Assembly (NCBI GenBank): GCA_031178585.1
Contig: JAPSIT010000056.1
Location: forward strand, 1-10,005
DNA: 10,005 nt
Direction of reading: 5' to 3'
From: Arthrobacter sp.
GTDB lineage: Bacteria; Actinomycetota; Actinomycetes; Actinomycetales; Micrococcaceae
Position numbers and translations under genes: made by a program. The notes beneath the pieces are model-generated. The model was given only the letters and a program-made list of their open reading frames with translations. It ran no database searches and was not told the origin of the DNA. Each line of letters begins with the position of its first letter. Positions within the stretch are counted from its first letter, which is position 1. Shown in pieces: positions 1 to 5,739 of the stretch.

Positions 1-88
1 GCAGATTCTGATTTCAGAATTGGCTTTGGCCGAGAGGACCGACGAAGAGAAGGCTGCAAGCGTTCTCGACGAGGTTCTGGCTTCCTGA
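1..88 (+). CDS. carD: CarD family transcriptional regulator, C-terminal end (partial)
   Basis: Only the last 28 codons are present, in frame from base 2 and ending at TGA 86-88; the gene continues off the left edge. The visible peptide, containing ILISELALAERTDEEKA and ending LDEVLAS, matches from memory the C-terminal helices of actinobacterial CarD proteins. CarD binds the RNA polymerase beta subunit through its N-terminal domain and contacts the upstream edge of the promoter bubble, stabilising open complexes at rRNA and many housekeeping promoters. The RNAP-interacting domain lies outside the window and cannot be checked. The following genes ispD, ispF, cysS and rlmB are the usual actinobacterial neighbours of carD, which supports the call. 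A strong terminator lies 6 bp after the stop. Confidence 0.85.
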   Translation, partial: QILISELALAERTDEEKAASVLDEVLAS

Positions 89-94
89 GAATTG

Positions 95-129
95 AACCCC
101 GGTGGCAGAGTGCCGCCGGGGTTTCTTTT
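95..129 (+). terminator. Rho-independent terminator after carD
   Basis: Bases 95-107 (AACCCCGGTGGCA) pair with 111-123 (TGCCGCCGGGGTT) as a 13-bp stem with one G-U wobble and a GAG loop, followed at once by the T-rich run TCTTTT. This is a classical intrinsic terminator just after the carD stop codon. It suggests that ispD is transcribed from its own promoter rather than by full read-through from carD. Confidence 0.9.
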
Positions 130-180
130 GCCCAAAAACACCCAGGCAGGCAGGTGTTAGAGGGGAGCGCGGCCGGGACG

Positions 181-186
181 TAGGCT
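181..186 (+). promoter_or_regulatory. Possible -10 element of ispD (near-leaderless start)
   Basis: TAGGCT fits the actinobacterial TAnnnT -10 pattern and ends 7 nt before the ispD ATG, which would put the transcription start at or within one base of the start codon. I see no convincing -35 box. An AGG at 182-184 could instead act as a weak Shine-Dalgarno site. The promoter reading is favoured because a terminator lies just upstream. Confidence 0.3.
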
Positions 187-193
187 AGTCGGC

Positions 194-976
194 ATGAACG
201 ATGCAGCCACCCGACCCGTTATCGCCGTCATCCTCGTCGCCGCAGGTTCCGGGCAGCGGCTTGGCTACGGCATGCCCAAGGCGGCGGTGCCGCTGGGCGG
301 CGAGCCGATCCTTCTGCATGCCCTCCGCGGCATCGTTGCGGCCGGCGTGGCCAGCCAGGTCTGCATCGCGCTGCCCGCCACCGACGCCGGGCTTCGGCAG
401 CTCATCGAGAACTTCAGGGTTGAGCTGGCGGACGGCGGCCCCCTCCTGACGATGGTCGACGGCGGAGCCACCAGGGCGGATTCCGTCCGGTCAGGGCTGG
501 CTGCAGTGGAGGAAGGAACCGAGGCCGTTCTTGTTCATGATGCCGCCCGTGCCCTCACACCGGAATCTGTCTTCCACCGGGTGGCGCAGGCGCTGGCCAA
601 CGGAGCCTCGGCGGTCATCCCGGTCATTCCCGTGGTGGACACGGTCAAAACCGTTGCCGCCACCGGCGGCAGCGACACAGACATCGCCCCAGAAGTCGTC
701 ACAGGAACCGTATCCCGGCAGGAGCTGCGCGCGGTCCAGACCCCGCAGGGATTCAAGGTGGACACCCTGAAGGCCGCCCACGAGGCGGCAGCAGGCTTTG
801 ATGAAAGCACGGCGGCTGCTGTCACCGACGACGCCATGCTGGTGGAACTCCTTGGCGAACCGGTCCATGCCGTGCGCGGCGCCAGCCAGTCCCTGAAAAT
901 CACGACGCCACTGGACCTCATCCTCGCAGAAGGCCTCCTCGAGGGTCCCCTCGGGGTGCGCTGGGTGGAAGGCTGA
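194..976 (+). CDS. ispD: 2-C-methyl-D-erythritol 4-phosphate cytidylyltransferase
   Basis: IspD joins CTP and 2-C-methyl-D-erythritol 4-phosphate to give CDP-methylerythritol and pyrophosphate, the third step of the cytosolic MEP isoprenoid pathway. The 260-residue protein shows the family landmarks in order: the nucleotide-binding loop VAAGSGQRLG at 15-24 with K29 just after it; GGATRADSVRSGL at 90-102; HDAAR at 115-119; VDTVK at 148-152; QTPQGF at 182-187; TDDA at 211-214; and a C-terminal K235-IT...D241 segment. R22, K29 and K235 correspond to CTP/MEP-binding residues of E. coli IspD by position in these motifs. Length is slightly above the usual 225-240, mainly from the N-terminus and an insert near 155-170. 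The ATG lies just after a -10-like hexamer. ispF follows after 30 bp, with the product order also pathway-related, so the two are probably co-transcribed. Confidence 0.95.
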   Translation: MNDAATRPVIAVILVAAGSGQRLGYGMPKAAVPLGGEPILLHALRGIVAAGVASQVCIALPATDAGLRQLIENFRVELADGGPLLTMVDGGATRADSVRSGLAAVEEGTEAVLVHDAARALTPESVFHRVAQALANGASAVIPVIPVVDTVKTVAATGGSDTDIAPEVVTGTVSRQELRAVQTPQGFKVDTLKAAHEAAAGFDESTAAAVTDDAMLVELLGEPVHAVRGASQSLKITTPLDLILAEGLLEGPLGVRWVEG

Positions 977-1034
977 CGGCGTGAGCACGGACGGCACCTG
1001 AAGATAATGAGTGAAGAAAGCGTGAGCGCAGCAG

Positions 1035-1042
1035 AAAAGGAA
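1035..1042 (+). promoter_or_regulatory. Shine-Dalgarno site that favours the internal ispF start
   Basis: AAAAGGAA lies 9 nt before the ATG at 1052 and is the best ribosome-binding match in this stretch. The upstream ATG at 1007 has only GAAG three bases away, which is too close, and the GTG at 1022 has a weak GAAGAAAG. This site is the main reason for choosing 1052 as the start of ispF. Confidence 0.45.
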
Positions 1043-1051
1043 TTCCCGCAC

Positions 1052-1537
1052 ATGATCCTGCCCCGCACCGGAATCGGCATTGACGTCCACGCTTTCGCCC
1101 CGGAAGGTGCGAGCCGGCCGCTCTGGCTGGGCGGACTGTTCTGGGAGGGGGAGCGCGGGCTCGCAGGCCATTCCGACGGCGACGCCGTGGCCCACGCGGC
1201 TGCCGATGCGTTGTTCTCCGCCTGCGGGATTGGCGACCTAGGAACGCACTTCGGCACGGACCGCCCGGAGTTCGCCGGCGCCTCGGGGGTTACCCTCCTG
1301 GCAGAAGCGGCACGGATTGTCCGGGCCTCCGGGTTTGAAATCGGCAACGTGGCGGTGCAGTTCGTGGCGAACCGGCCCAAGTTCGGGCCGCGCCGCGAAG
1401 AGTCGCAGCGCGTCCTGACGGAAGCAGCGGGAGCCCCCGTCAGCGTCACGGCCACCACGAGCGACAGCCTCGGATTCACCGGCAGGGGTGAGGGCATCTC
1501 GGCGGTGGCCACGGCCTTGGTCTATCCGGTGATCTGA
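1052..1537 (+). CDS. ispF: 2-C-methyl-D-erythritol 2,4-cyclodiphosphate synthase
   Basis: IspF cyclises CDP-methylerythritol 2-phosphate to methylerythritol 2,4-cyclodiphosphate with release of CMP, two steps after IspD in the MEP pathway; the family forms trimers with a divalent metal at each site. From ATG 1052 the protein is 161 residues, the usual family size. It starts [10 protein letters not shown] with metal ligands D11 and H13, has HSDGD at 40-44 with the third metal ligand H48, and has the diagnostic C-terminal LGFTGRGEG motif at 140-148. Residues around [13 protein letters not shown] match the flexible substrate-binding region. An in-frame ATG at 1007 would add 15 residues ([15 protein letters not shown]) with no family counterpart and a poor ribosome-binding site; databases may still carry that longer form. 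The gene sits 30-75 bp after ispD, depending on the start used, and is probably in its operon. Confidence 0.93.
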   Translation: MILPRTGIGIDVHAFAPEGASRPLWLGGLFWEGERGLAGHSDGDAVAHAAADALFSACGIGDLGTHFGTDRPEFAGASGVTLLAEAARIVRASGFEIGNVAVQFVANRPKFGPRREESQRVLTEAAGAPVSVTATTSDSLGFTGRGEGISAVATALVYPVI

Positions 1538-1638
1538 AAACTCTGCATCACTGCGCACCGGAACATCGCCTACGCTGGAAGAAGGACCTGCCGCGTGTCC
1601 GCCGGCACCATCTGTACCGCCACACCAGGAGACCTCCC

Positions 1639-1968
1639 GTGAAAAAGCTGCTTCCCGCCGTCGTGATTGCCTGCCTGCTGCTTACAGGCTGCGGCGGCGG
1701 CACGCCCAGGATGAGCGTCGGCGAGAGCTGCACATTCCTCCAGGGCGATACCTTCAAACCCACCGGAAACCAGCAGCAGCAGGCGGACCAGATCGCGAAG
1801 CACTACCAGGAGGTCGCCGACAAGGTGGCCCCTGAAATCGCAGACCCGATCCAGAAGATGGCCGACGTCATGAAGCAGGTGGCCGGCACCGCCCTTGGCG
1901 ACAAGAGCGAGGCCCAGGTCGCCGAGCTGACCAAGCAGAACAACCGGATCGGCGATGTCTGCAAGTAA
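1639..1968 (+). CDS. Small lipoprotein of unknown function
   Basis: The 109-residue product starts with GTG, preceded by a good AGGAGA Shine-Dalgarno site at 1627-1632 (6-nt spacing). The N-terminus is a lipoprotein signal: two lysines, a hydrophobic stretch at 4-16 and the lipobox L15-T16-G17-C18, so the mature protein should be lipid-anchored on the outer face of the membrane. After a short GGG linker the mature part is hydrophilic, with predicted helices at about 44-83 and 89-103 and a QQQQ run at 45-48. Apart from the lipobox and signal cysteines it has only C31 and C108, near opposite ends of the mature domain and plausibly disulfide-bonded. I do not recognise the family. It sits between ispF and cysS in an otherwise universal housekeeping cluster, 101 bp after ispF; TACGCT at 1571-1576 could be its own -10. 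Its function is unknown. Confidence 0.8.
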   Translation: MKKLLPAVVIACLLLTGCGGGTPRMSVGESCTFLQGDTFKPTGNQQQQADQIAKHYQEVADKVAPEIADPIQKMADVMKQVAGTALGDKSEAQVAELTKQNNRIGDVCK

Positions 1969-1995
1969 GCGGGCCGTGCAAAGTGGGCCATCAGC

Positions 1996-2001
1996 TAATC
2001 T
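1996..2001 (+). promoter_or_regulatory. Probable -10 element of cysS giving a leaderless mRNA
   Basis: TAATCT matches the -10 consensus at 4 of 6 positions and ends 6 nt before the GTG start of cysS, which places +1 on the G of the start codon. The GGAG at 2002-2005 is only 2 nt from GTG, too close to work as a Shine-Dalgarno site. No clear -35 element is visible. Together this favours a leaderless cysS transcript. Confidence 0.45.
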
Positions 2002-2007
2002 GGAGCG

Positions 2008-3471
2008 GTGACCCTGCGCTTTTACGACACTGCATCCGCCGAAGTCCGCGACTTCGTTCCCCTCGTACCGGGCAAGGTGAGCCTGTATTACTGCGGTGCC
2101 ACGGTGCAGGGCATGCCGCACGTCGGGCACATCCGTTCCGCCATCGCCTTTGACCAGCTCACCCGCTGGCTGCAGTACCGCGGGTTCCGCGTCACTGTGG
2201 TCCGGAACGTTACCGACATCGATGACAAGATCCTCGCGAAGTCCGAGGCCTCCTTCCACCCGGACTTCGAGCAGGAGCCCGGCGCCGTACCGGAGGAGGA
2301 ATGGTGGGCTCTGGCCTACCGCTACGAGCAGGAGTTCCTCAAGGCCTACGACGTCCTCGGCGTCTCCCGGCCCACGTATGAACCCCGCGCCACCGGCCAC
2401 ATTCCTGAGATGCACGCGCTCATCCAGCAGCTCATCGACCGCGGCCACGCCTACCCTGCGCTTGACGGGTCCAGTGACGTCTACTTCGACGTCCGTTCCT
2501 GGAACAAGTACGGCTCTCTGACTCGGCAGAAAATCGACGACATGCAGGGCGCCGCGGATGTCGAACCGCAGTTCAGCAGCAGGAAGAAGGACCCGCGGGA
2601 CTTCGCGCTGTGGAAGGGACACAAGGAAGGGGAACCGACGACGGCGGGATGGGTTTCGCCGTGGGGCACCGGCCGTCCGGGCTGGCACCTCGAATGCTCC
2701 GCCATGGCCGGCAAGTACTTGGGCACCGAGTTCGACATTCACGGCGGCGGGCTCGACCTGCGCTTCCCGCACCACGAGAACGAGATGGCCCAGTCCCAGG
2801 CCGCCGGACAAGGCTTCGCCAACTTCTGGATGCACAACGGCATGGTCACCTACCAGGGCGAAAAGATGTCGAAGTCAGTTGGGAACACCGTGAGCCCGGC
2901 CGAGATGCTGGAGCTCGCTCCGCCGCGGGTCGTCCGCTATTACCTGGGGCAGGCGCAGTACCGCTCGGTGCTGGACTACCAGCCGACGTCGCTGCAGGAG
3001 GCGACTGCCGCCGTCGAACGCATTGACGGTTTCATCGCCCGTACAGTGCGGGCGCTATCCACGGACGGTGCCCTGCTCTTCGGCAGTTACGGCGAGGTGC
3101 CGGACGCGTTCGCCGCCGCCATGGACGACGACCTCAACGTCCCGCAGGCCCTCGCGGTGCTCCACGACACCGTCCGGGCAGGAAATTCGGCTTTGACCGC
3201 GGGGGATCTCGGGGCGGCGCGGCAGGCACTTGCCGGCGTGAACGACATGCTCCGGGTTCTGGGGATCAACGACGCCGCTCAGCCGGCCGCTGACAACGAA
3301 GCGGCGGCAGCGCTTGGCGTGCTCGTAGAGGCCCAGCTCGCGGCGCGCGCCGACGCCCGCGCCCGGAAGGACTGGCCGGCTTCGGACGCCATCCGGGACA
3401 CACTAACTGCTGCCGGCATCCTGGTCGAAGACAGCGCGGACGGTCCCACCTGGAGCCTGCAGCGCGGTTGA
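2008..3471 (+). CDS. cysS: Cysteinyl-tRNA synthetase
   Basis: This class Ia synthetase charges tRNA-Cys with cysteine in the cytosol. The 487-residue protein has the HIGH-type signature H38-V-G-H41 in PHVGHIRS, the KMSKS loop at 286-290, and the active-site zinc ligands expected for CysRS by motif position: C29, C230, H255 and E259 (within FPHHENE). Other family blocks are [11 protein letters not shown] at 65-75, WKGHKEGEP at 202-210, [12 protein letters not shown] at 222-233 and [14 protein letters not shown] at 243-256. A helical tRNA-binding C-terminal region runs from about 330 to 487. That region and the total length separate it from the shorter paralogue MshC of mycothiol synthesis (about 410 residues). 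The start is GTG with no usable ribosome-binding site. The gene lies 39 bp after the lipoprotein stop, and rlmB follows after 89 bp. Confidence 0.97.
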   Translation: MTLRFYDTASAEVRDFVPLVPGKVSLYYCGATVQGMPHVGHIRSAIAFDQLTRWLQYRGFRVTVVRNVTDIDDKILAKSEASFHPDFEQEPGAVPEEEWWALAYRYEQEFLKAYDVLGVSRPTYEPRATGHIPEMHALIQQLIDRGHAYPALDGSSDVYFDVRSWNKYGSLTRQKIDDMQGAADVEPQFSSRKKDPRDFALWKGHKEGEPTTAGWVSPWGTGRPGWHLECSAMAGKYLGTEFDIHGGGLDLRFPHHENEMAQSQAAGQGFANFWMHNGMVTYQGEKMSKSVGNTVSPAEMLELAPPRVVRYYLGQAQYRSVLDYQPTSLQEATAAVERIDGFIARTVRALSTDGALLFGSYGEVPDAFAAAMDDDLNVPQALAVLHDTVRAGNSALTAGDLGAARQALAGVNDMLRVLGINDAAQPAADNEAAAALGVLVEAQLAARADARARKDWPASDAIRDTLTAAGILVEDSADGPTWSLQRG

Positions 3472-3516
3472 GCCGGGGCGTCCGCCCGCTCCGCTCAACG
3501 ATTTAACTTCAGTCAG

Positions 3517-3522
3517 TAGACT
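3517..3522 (+). promoter_or_regulatory. Possible -10 element of rlmB
   Basis: TAGACT fits the TAnnnT pattern. A start site about 7 nt downstream would give a 5' leader of roughly 32 nt that carries AAGGG at 3549-3553, 7 nt before the rlmB ATG. The matching -35 region (around TCAACG, 3495-3500) is weak, so this is a candidate only. The 89-bp gap after cysS is consistent with a separate promoter. Confidence 0.35.
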
Positions 3523-3560
3523 GGAGTTCAGACTTACTCAATCCAATCAAGGGTGGAATC

Positions 3561-4553
3561 ATGGCCAACAACGGTCGCCCGGGCGCAATCCGCAAGAACA
3601 AGAAGGGCCCCACCACCGGAACCGGTGGCCATGGCCGTAAGGCTCTCGAGGGCAAGGGGCCAACCCCCAAGGCCGAGGACCGCACCTACCACAAGGCGCA
3701 CAAGAACAAGCAGCTCGCCGAGCGTGCCGCAGCCAAGCGCCCCGGCAGCCCCCGCGGTGCCGGTGCCCGGTCGGGCCCGAAAGGCCGCGCCATGGAGGAA
3801 GTCGTCACCGGACGCAACTCCGTGGTTGAAGCGCTTCGTGCCGGCATTCCGGCCAAGGCACTGCACGTGGCCGTCCGCATCGAAATGGACGACCGCGTCA
3901 AGGAGTCCCTCAAGATCGCGGCTGAGCGAGGCATCCCGCTGCTCGAGACCGGCAAGCCCGAGCTCGACCGTATGACCGACGACGCCGTACACCAGGGCCT
4001 CGTGCTGCAGATCCCGCCGTACGAATACCAGGACGCCTACGACCTCGCCGAAGAGACTGTCGAGAAGTGGAAGAAGGGGCACATCTCCAATGCGCCTCTG
4101 TTCGTTGCGTTGGACGGAATCACGGACCCCCGTAACCTCGGCGCGATCATCCGCTCCGTCTCCGCGTTTAGTGGCCATGGCGTGATCGTCCCCGAGCGCC
4201 GCTCTGTGGGCGTTACAGCCTCCGCCTGGAAGACCAGCGCCGGCGCCGCCGTCCGCGTCCCGGTGGCCCGCGCTTCGAACCTGAACAACGCCCTAAAGCA
4301 GTTCAAGGGCATGGGAATGTTCGTTCTGGGGCTCGACGGCGACGGCGACGTTTCGCTGCCCGACCTCAGCCTGGCCACGGAGCCCGTCTGCATCGTGGTC
4401 GGCTCGGAGGGCAAGGGCCTGAGCCGCCTAGTCCGCGAAAACTGCGACCAGATCGTCTCAATCCCGATCGATTCCGCCATGGAGTCCTTGAACGCTTCAA
4501 TGGCGGTCGGCATCTCCCTCTACGAAATCTCCCGCCAGCGCGCCGCCAAGTAA
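3561..4553 (+). CDS. rlmB: 23S rRNA 2'-O-ribose methyltransferase, TrmH/SpoU family
   Basis: This SPOUT-class enzyme uses S-adenosylmethionine to methylate a 2'-OH in 23S rRNA (G2251 by E. coli RlmB numbering). The 330-residue protein has three parts. Residues 1-77 are a low-complexity, Lys/Arg/Gly-rich tail, likely disordered and RNA-binding. Residues 79-152 form the substrate-binding domain, starting EEVVTGRNSVVEAL. Residues 178-326 are the knotted catalytic domain: motif 1 DPRNLGAIIRS at 189-199 with N192 and R198, motif 2 VVGSEGKGLSRL at 279-290, and motif 3 IPIDSAMESLNAS at 301-313. E. coli RlmB (243 residues) lacks the basic tail; actinobacterial members often have one. AAGGG 7 nt before the ATG is a good ribosome-binding site. 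The exact target nucleotide is inferred from the family, and the annotation 'RNA methyltransferase' is the safe fallback. It is the last gene of the conserved block. Confidence 0.93.
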   Translation: MANNGRPGAIRKNKKGPTTGTGGHGRKALEGKGPTPKAEDRTYHKAHKNKQLAERAAAKRPGSPRGAGARSGPKGRAMEEVVTGRNSVVEALRAGIPAKALHVAVRIEMDDRVKESLKIAAERGIPLLETGKPELDRMTDDAVHQGLVLQIPPYEYQDAYDLAEETVEKWKKGHISNAPLFVALDGITDPRNLGAIIRSVSAFSGHGVIVPERRSVGVTASAWKTSAGAAVRVPVARASNLNNALKQFKGMGMFVLGLDGDGDVSLPDLSLATEPVCIVVGSEGKGLSRLVRENCDQIVSIPIDSAMESLNASMAVGISLYEISRQRAAK

Positions 4554-4562
4554 GGCCTCCGC

Positions 4563-4598
4563 CCGCCCTGATGTGGCGATAACGCCCCATCAGGGCGG
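4563..4598 (+). terminator. Hairpin after rlmB, probable terminator without U-tract
   Basis: Bases 4563-4578 pair with 4583-4598 through 15 of 16 positions, with one T-C mismatch and an ATAA loop. The stem begins 10 bp after the rlmB stop codon. No T-run follows in either direction, so it is not a textbook intrinsic terminator. It could stop transcription as part of the larger convergent region or protect the 3' end of the rlmB mRNA. Confidence 0.6.
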
Positions 4599-4610
4599 AA
4601 CCCGTCGTCG

Positions 4611-4738
4611 AGCGCTCCCTCACGTCTTGCGGCGAAACGCCGGACGCTCTCTCACTTTTCGCCGGAAAATTGGAGACGCTCTCGCACTTCTTGCCGGGAA
4701 ACGGTAGACGCTCTCGCACGCTTCCCAGCAAAGTGGTC
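4611..4738 (+). repeat. Four tandem 32-bp repeat units
   Basis: Units start at 4611, 4643, 4675 and 4707, exactly 32 bp apart. Each opens with a 13-bp core close to GACGCTCTCGCAC (AGCGCTCCCTCAC, GACGCTCTCTCAC, and GACGCTCTCGCAC twice). The next 19 bp are less conserved but follow a common pattern of a pyrimidine-rich stretch, then GCCGG or similar, then GAAA or AAA. In the second unit this part is the near-palindrome TTTTCGCCGGAAAA (4656-4669). Because the period is not a multiple of three, the array is not a repeated peptide. It lies between the convergent ends of rlmB and the nitrilase gene. Confidence 0.85.
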
Positions 4739-4746
4739 ACCGGGGC

Positions 4747-4810
4747 ACCCCCAGATGCACAGGATCTGCGAGAGCGTTTGGGTTTGCGGTGCAGGATCTG
4801 CGAGAGCGTC
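4747..4810 (-). repeat. Two inverted 32-bp units of the same repeat family
   Basis: Read on the minus strand from 4810 and from 4778, two units 32 bp apart begin GACGCTCTCGCAGATCCTG and AACGCTCTCGCAGATCCTG. They share 18 identical bases and carry the same core as the plus-strand units. Their cores are complementary to those at 4675-4686 (12 bp perfect, with 4799-4810) and 4708-4718 (11 bp perfect, with 4767-4777), so a transcript of either strand could fold into nested hairpins. The array ends two bases from the nitrilase stop codon. Confidence 0.8.
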
Positions 4811-4812
4811 GG

Positions 4813-5622
4813 TTAGAACTCGCGGCGGTTGGCCAGAACCGGTAGCTTGGCGCGGGCTTCCTTGACGACGGCGGGATCCAGGTCGGCGAACAGGAGGCCG
4901 GGGGCGCCGTCGAGCTCGCTGAGGACCTCCCCGAAAGGCGACACGACGGCGCTGTGGCCCACGCCGGTGGGTGCCGCGCCGCGCGGCTCGATGCCCTGGC
5001 TGGCGGGGTCGCCCTGGCCGCAGGCCAGGACGTAAGTGGTGGTGTCTACGGCGCGGGCGCGGGCCAGGAGCTTCCACTGGTCGACCTTGCCCGGACCGGC
5101 TCCCCAGGAGGCGCAAATGATGTTCACGTCAGCCCCACGGTCGGCGTTGGCGGTGAAGAGGGACGGGAAACGGATGTCGTAGCAGGTGGCCAGCCCGAAG
5201 GTGAGCCCACCGGCGTCGAACGTTACGGGCCCTGACCCGGCATCCACGGTGTCCGACTCGAGAAAGCCGAACGCGTCGAAGAGGTGCACCTTGTCGTAGC
5301 TCGTGTCCACGCCGGGACCTGTGATAAGCAGTGTGTTCCGAACCTTCCCGCGGCCGCCATCCGATGCCGAGCCCGGGGTGAACATGCCGGCAACGATCAC
5401 GATTCCCAGCCCGGCGGCAATCGAACGGACCCGGTTGGCCCACGGGCCGTCCAGCGGCTCTGCGATGTCGTGCAGGGAATGGCCGAACGCGCGCATGGTC
5501 GCTTCGGGGAAGACAACGAGTTCGGCACCGCCCTCCTTTGCCTGGCGGGCGTACTCCTCGAGCACATCGAGGTTGCGCTCCACCTCACGGCCGGTGATGA
5601 TCTGGGCCAGAGCAATCTTCAC
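4813..5622 (-). CDS. Carbon-nitrogen hydrolase (nitrilase superfamily amidase)
   Basis: Members of this superfamily hydrolyse amides or nitriles with a Glu-Lys-Cys triad. Here the triad is visible as E40 in VVFPEA, K111 in YDKVHLFD and C147 in ATCYDIRFP, in a 269-residue protein of normal family length. The KVHLFD and CYDIRFP blocks resemble the Nit1/Nit2 branch (deaminated glutathione amidase and omega-amidase), but actinobacteria usually use mycothiol rather than glutathione, so the natural substrate is open. No signal peptide is seen, so it is likely cytosolic. The chosen start is GTG at 5622, which gives VKIALAQI, the normal family N-terminus, and has GGTGGAGG 5 nt upstream; an in-frame GTG at 5634 lies inside that Shine-Dalgarno site and is less likely. 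It is divergent from glgX and convergent with rlmB, and appears to be a single-gene unit. Confidence 0.9.
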   Translation of the reverse strand: MKIALAQIITGREVERNLDVLEEYARQAKEGGAELVVFPEATMRAFGHSLHDIAEPLDGPWANRVRSIAAGLGIVIVAGMFTPGSASDGGRGKVRNTLLITGPGVDTSYDKVHLFDAFGFLESDTVDAGSGPVTFDAGGLTFGLATCYDIRFPSLFTANADRGADVNIICASWGAGPGKVDQWKLLARARAVDTTTYVLACGQGDPASQGIEPRGAAPTGVGHSAVVSPFGEVLSELDGAPGLLFADLDPAVVKEARAKLPVLANRREF

Positions 5623-5627
5623 GAGTA

Positions 5628-5635
5628 CCTCCACC
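5628..5635 (-). promoter_or_regulatory. Shine-Dalgarno site setting the nitrilase start
   Basis: On the minus strand GGTGGAGG is followed by TACTC and then GTG at 5622. The 5-nt spacing fits translation from 5622 and places the alternative GTG (5634-5632) inside the ribosome-binding site itself. Confidence 0.65.
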
Positions 5636-5725
5636 TTTGGGTTTTTCCGGATGGCAGCAGGCCACGGCCGGCGATCAATACGTCACATGCCGGAACAGAT
5701 CGGCTTTGGAGCGCGACGCTTAAGC

Positions 5726-5731
5726 TTTAAT
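5726..5731 (+). promoter_or_regulatory. Possible -10 element of glgX (leaderless or near-leaderless)
   Basis: TTTAAT ends 8 nt before the glgX ATG in a short AT-rich patch (5720-5741) of otherwise GC-rich sequence. There is no Shine-Dalgarno match in the 20 bases before the ATG. The patch includes TTAAGCTTTAA (5720-5730), a palindrome apart from one extra T, which could also be a regulator site. No clear -35 is seen. The remainder of the divergent gap 5623-5739 shows nothing else I can assign. Confidence 0.35.
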
Positions 5732-5739
5732 CGATAGTA

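Noticed and set aside
981..1001. Six-codon GTG-TGA leader peptide between ispD and ispF
   Set aside because: It has no ribosome-binding site of note, no run of regulatory codons and no attenuator hairpin after it.
535..1512. Long minus-strand reading frame opposite ispD and ispF
   Set aside because: It has no recognisable domain, an Ala/Ser/Arg-rich composition typical of GC-rich antisense frames, and lies over two certain genes.
1570..2835. 421-residue minus-strand reading frame opposite the lipoprotein and cysS
   Set aside because: It is antisense to conserved coding sequence with full CysRS motifs on the other strand; it looks like a codon-bias shadow without a family match.
2008..3471. 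MshC (mycothiol ligase) instead of CysS
   Set aside because: The length of 487 residues and the extended C-terminal tRNA-binding region fit CysS; MshC is about 410 residues and lacks that region.
3472..3495. Terminator after cysS
   Set aside because: GGGC-GTCC-GCCC gives only a 4-bp stem and no T-run, so it is too weak to call.
4611..4810. CRISPR array
   Set aside because: The conserved part is only about 13 bp, the intervening 19 bp are related between units rather than unique, two units are inverted, and no cas genes are nearby.
4652..5116. Reading frame through the repeat array and the nitrilase 3' end
   Set aside because: The 32-bp period shifts frame at each unit, and the rest is an off-frame translation of the nitrilase gene with Arg/Pro-rich composition.
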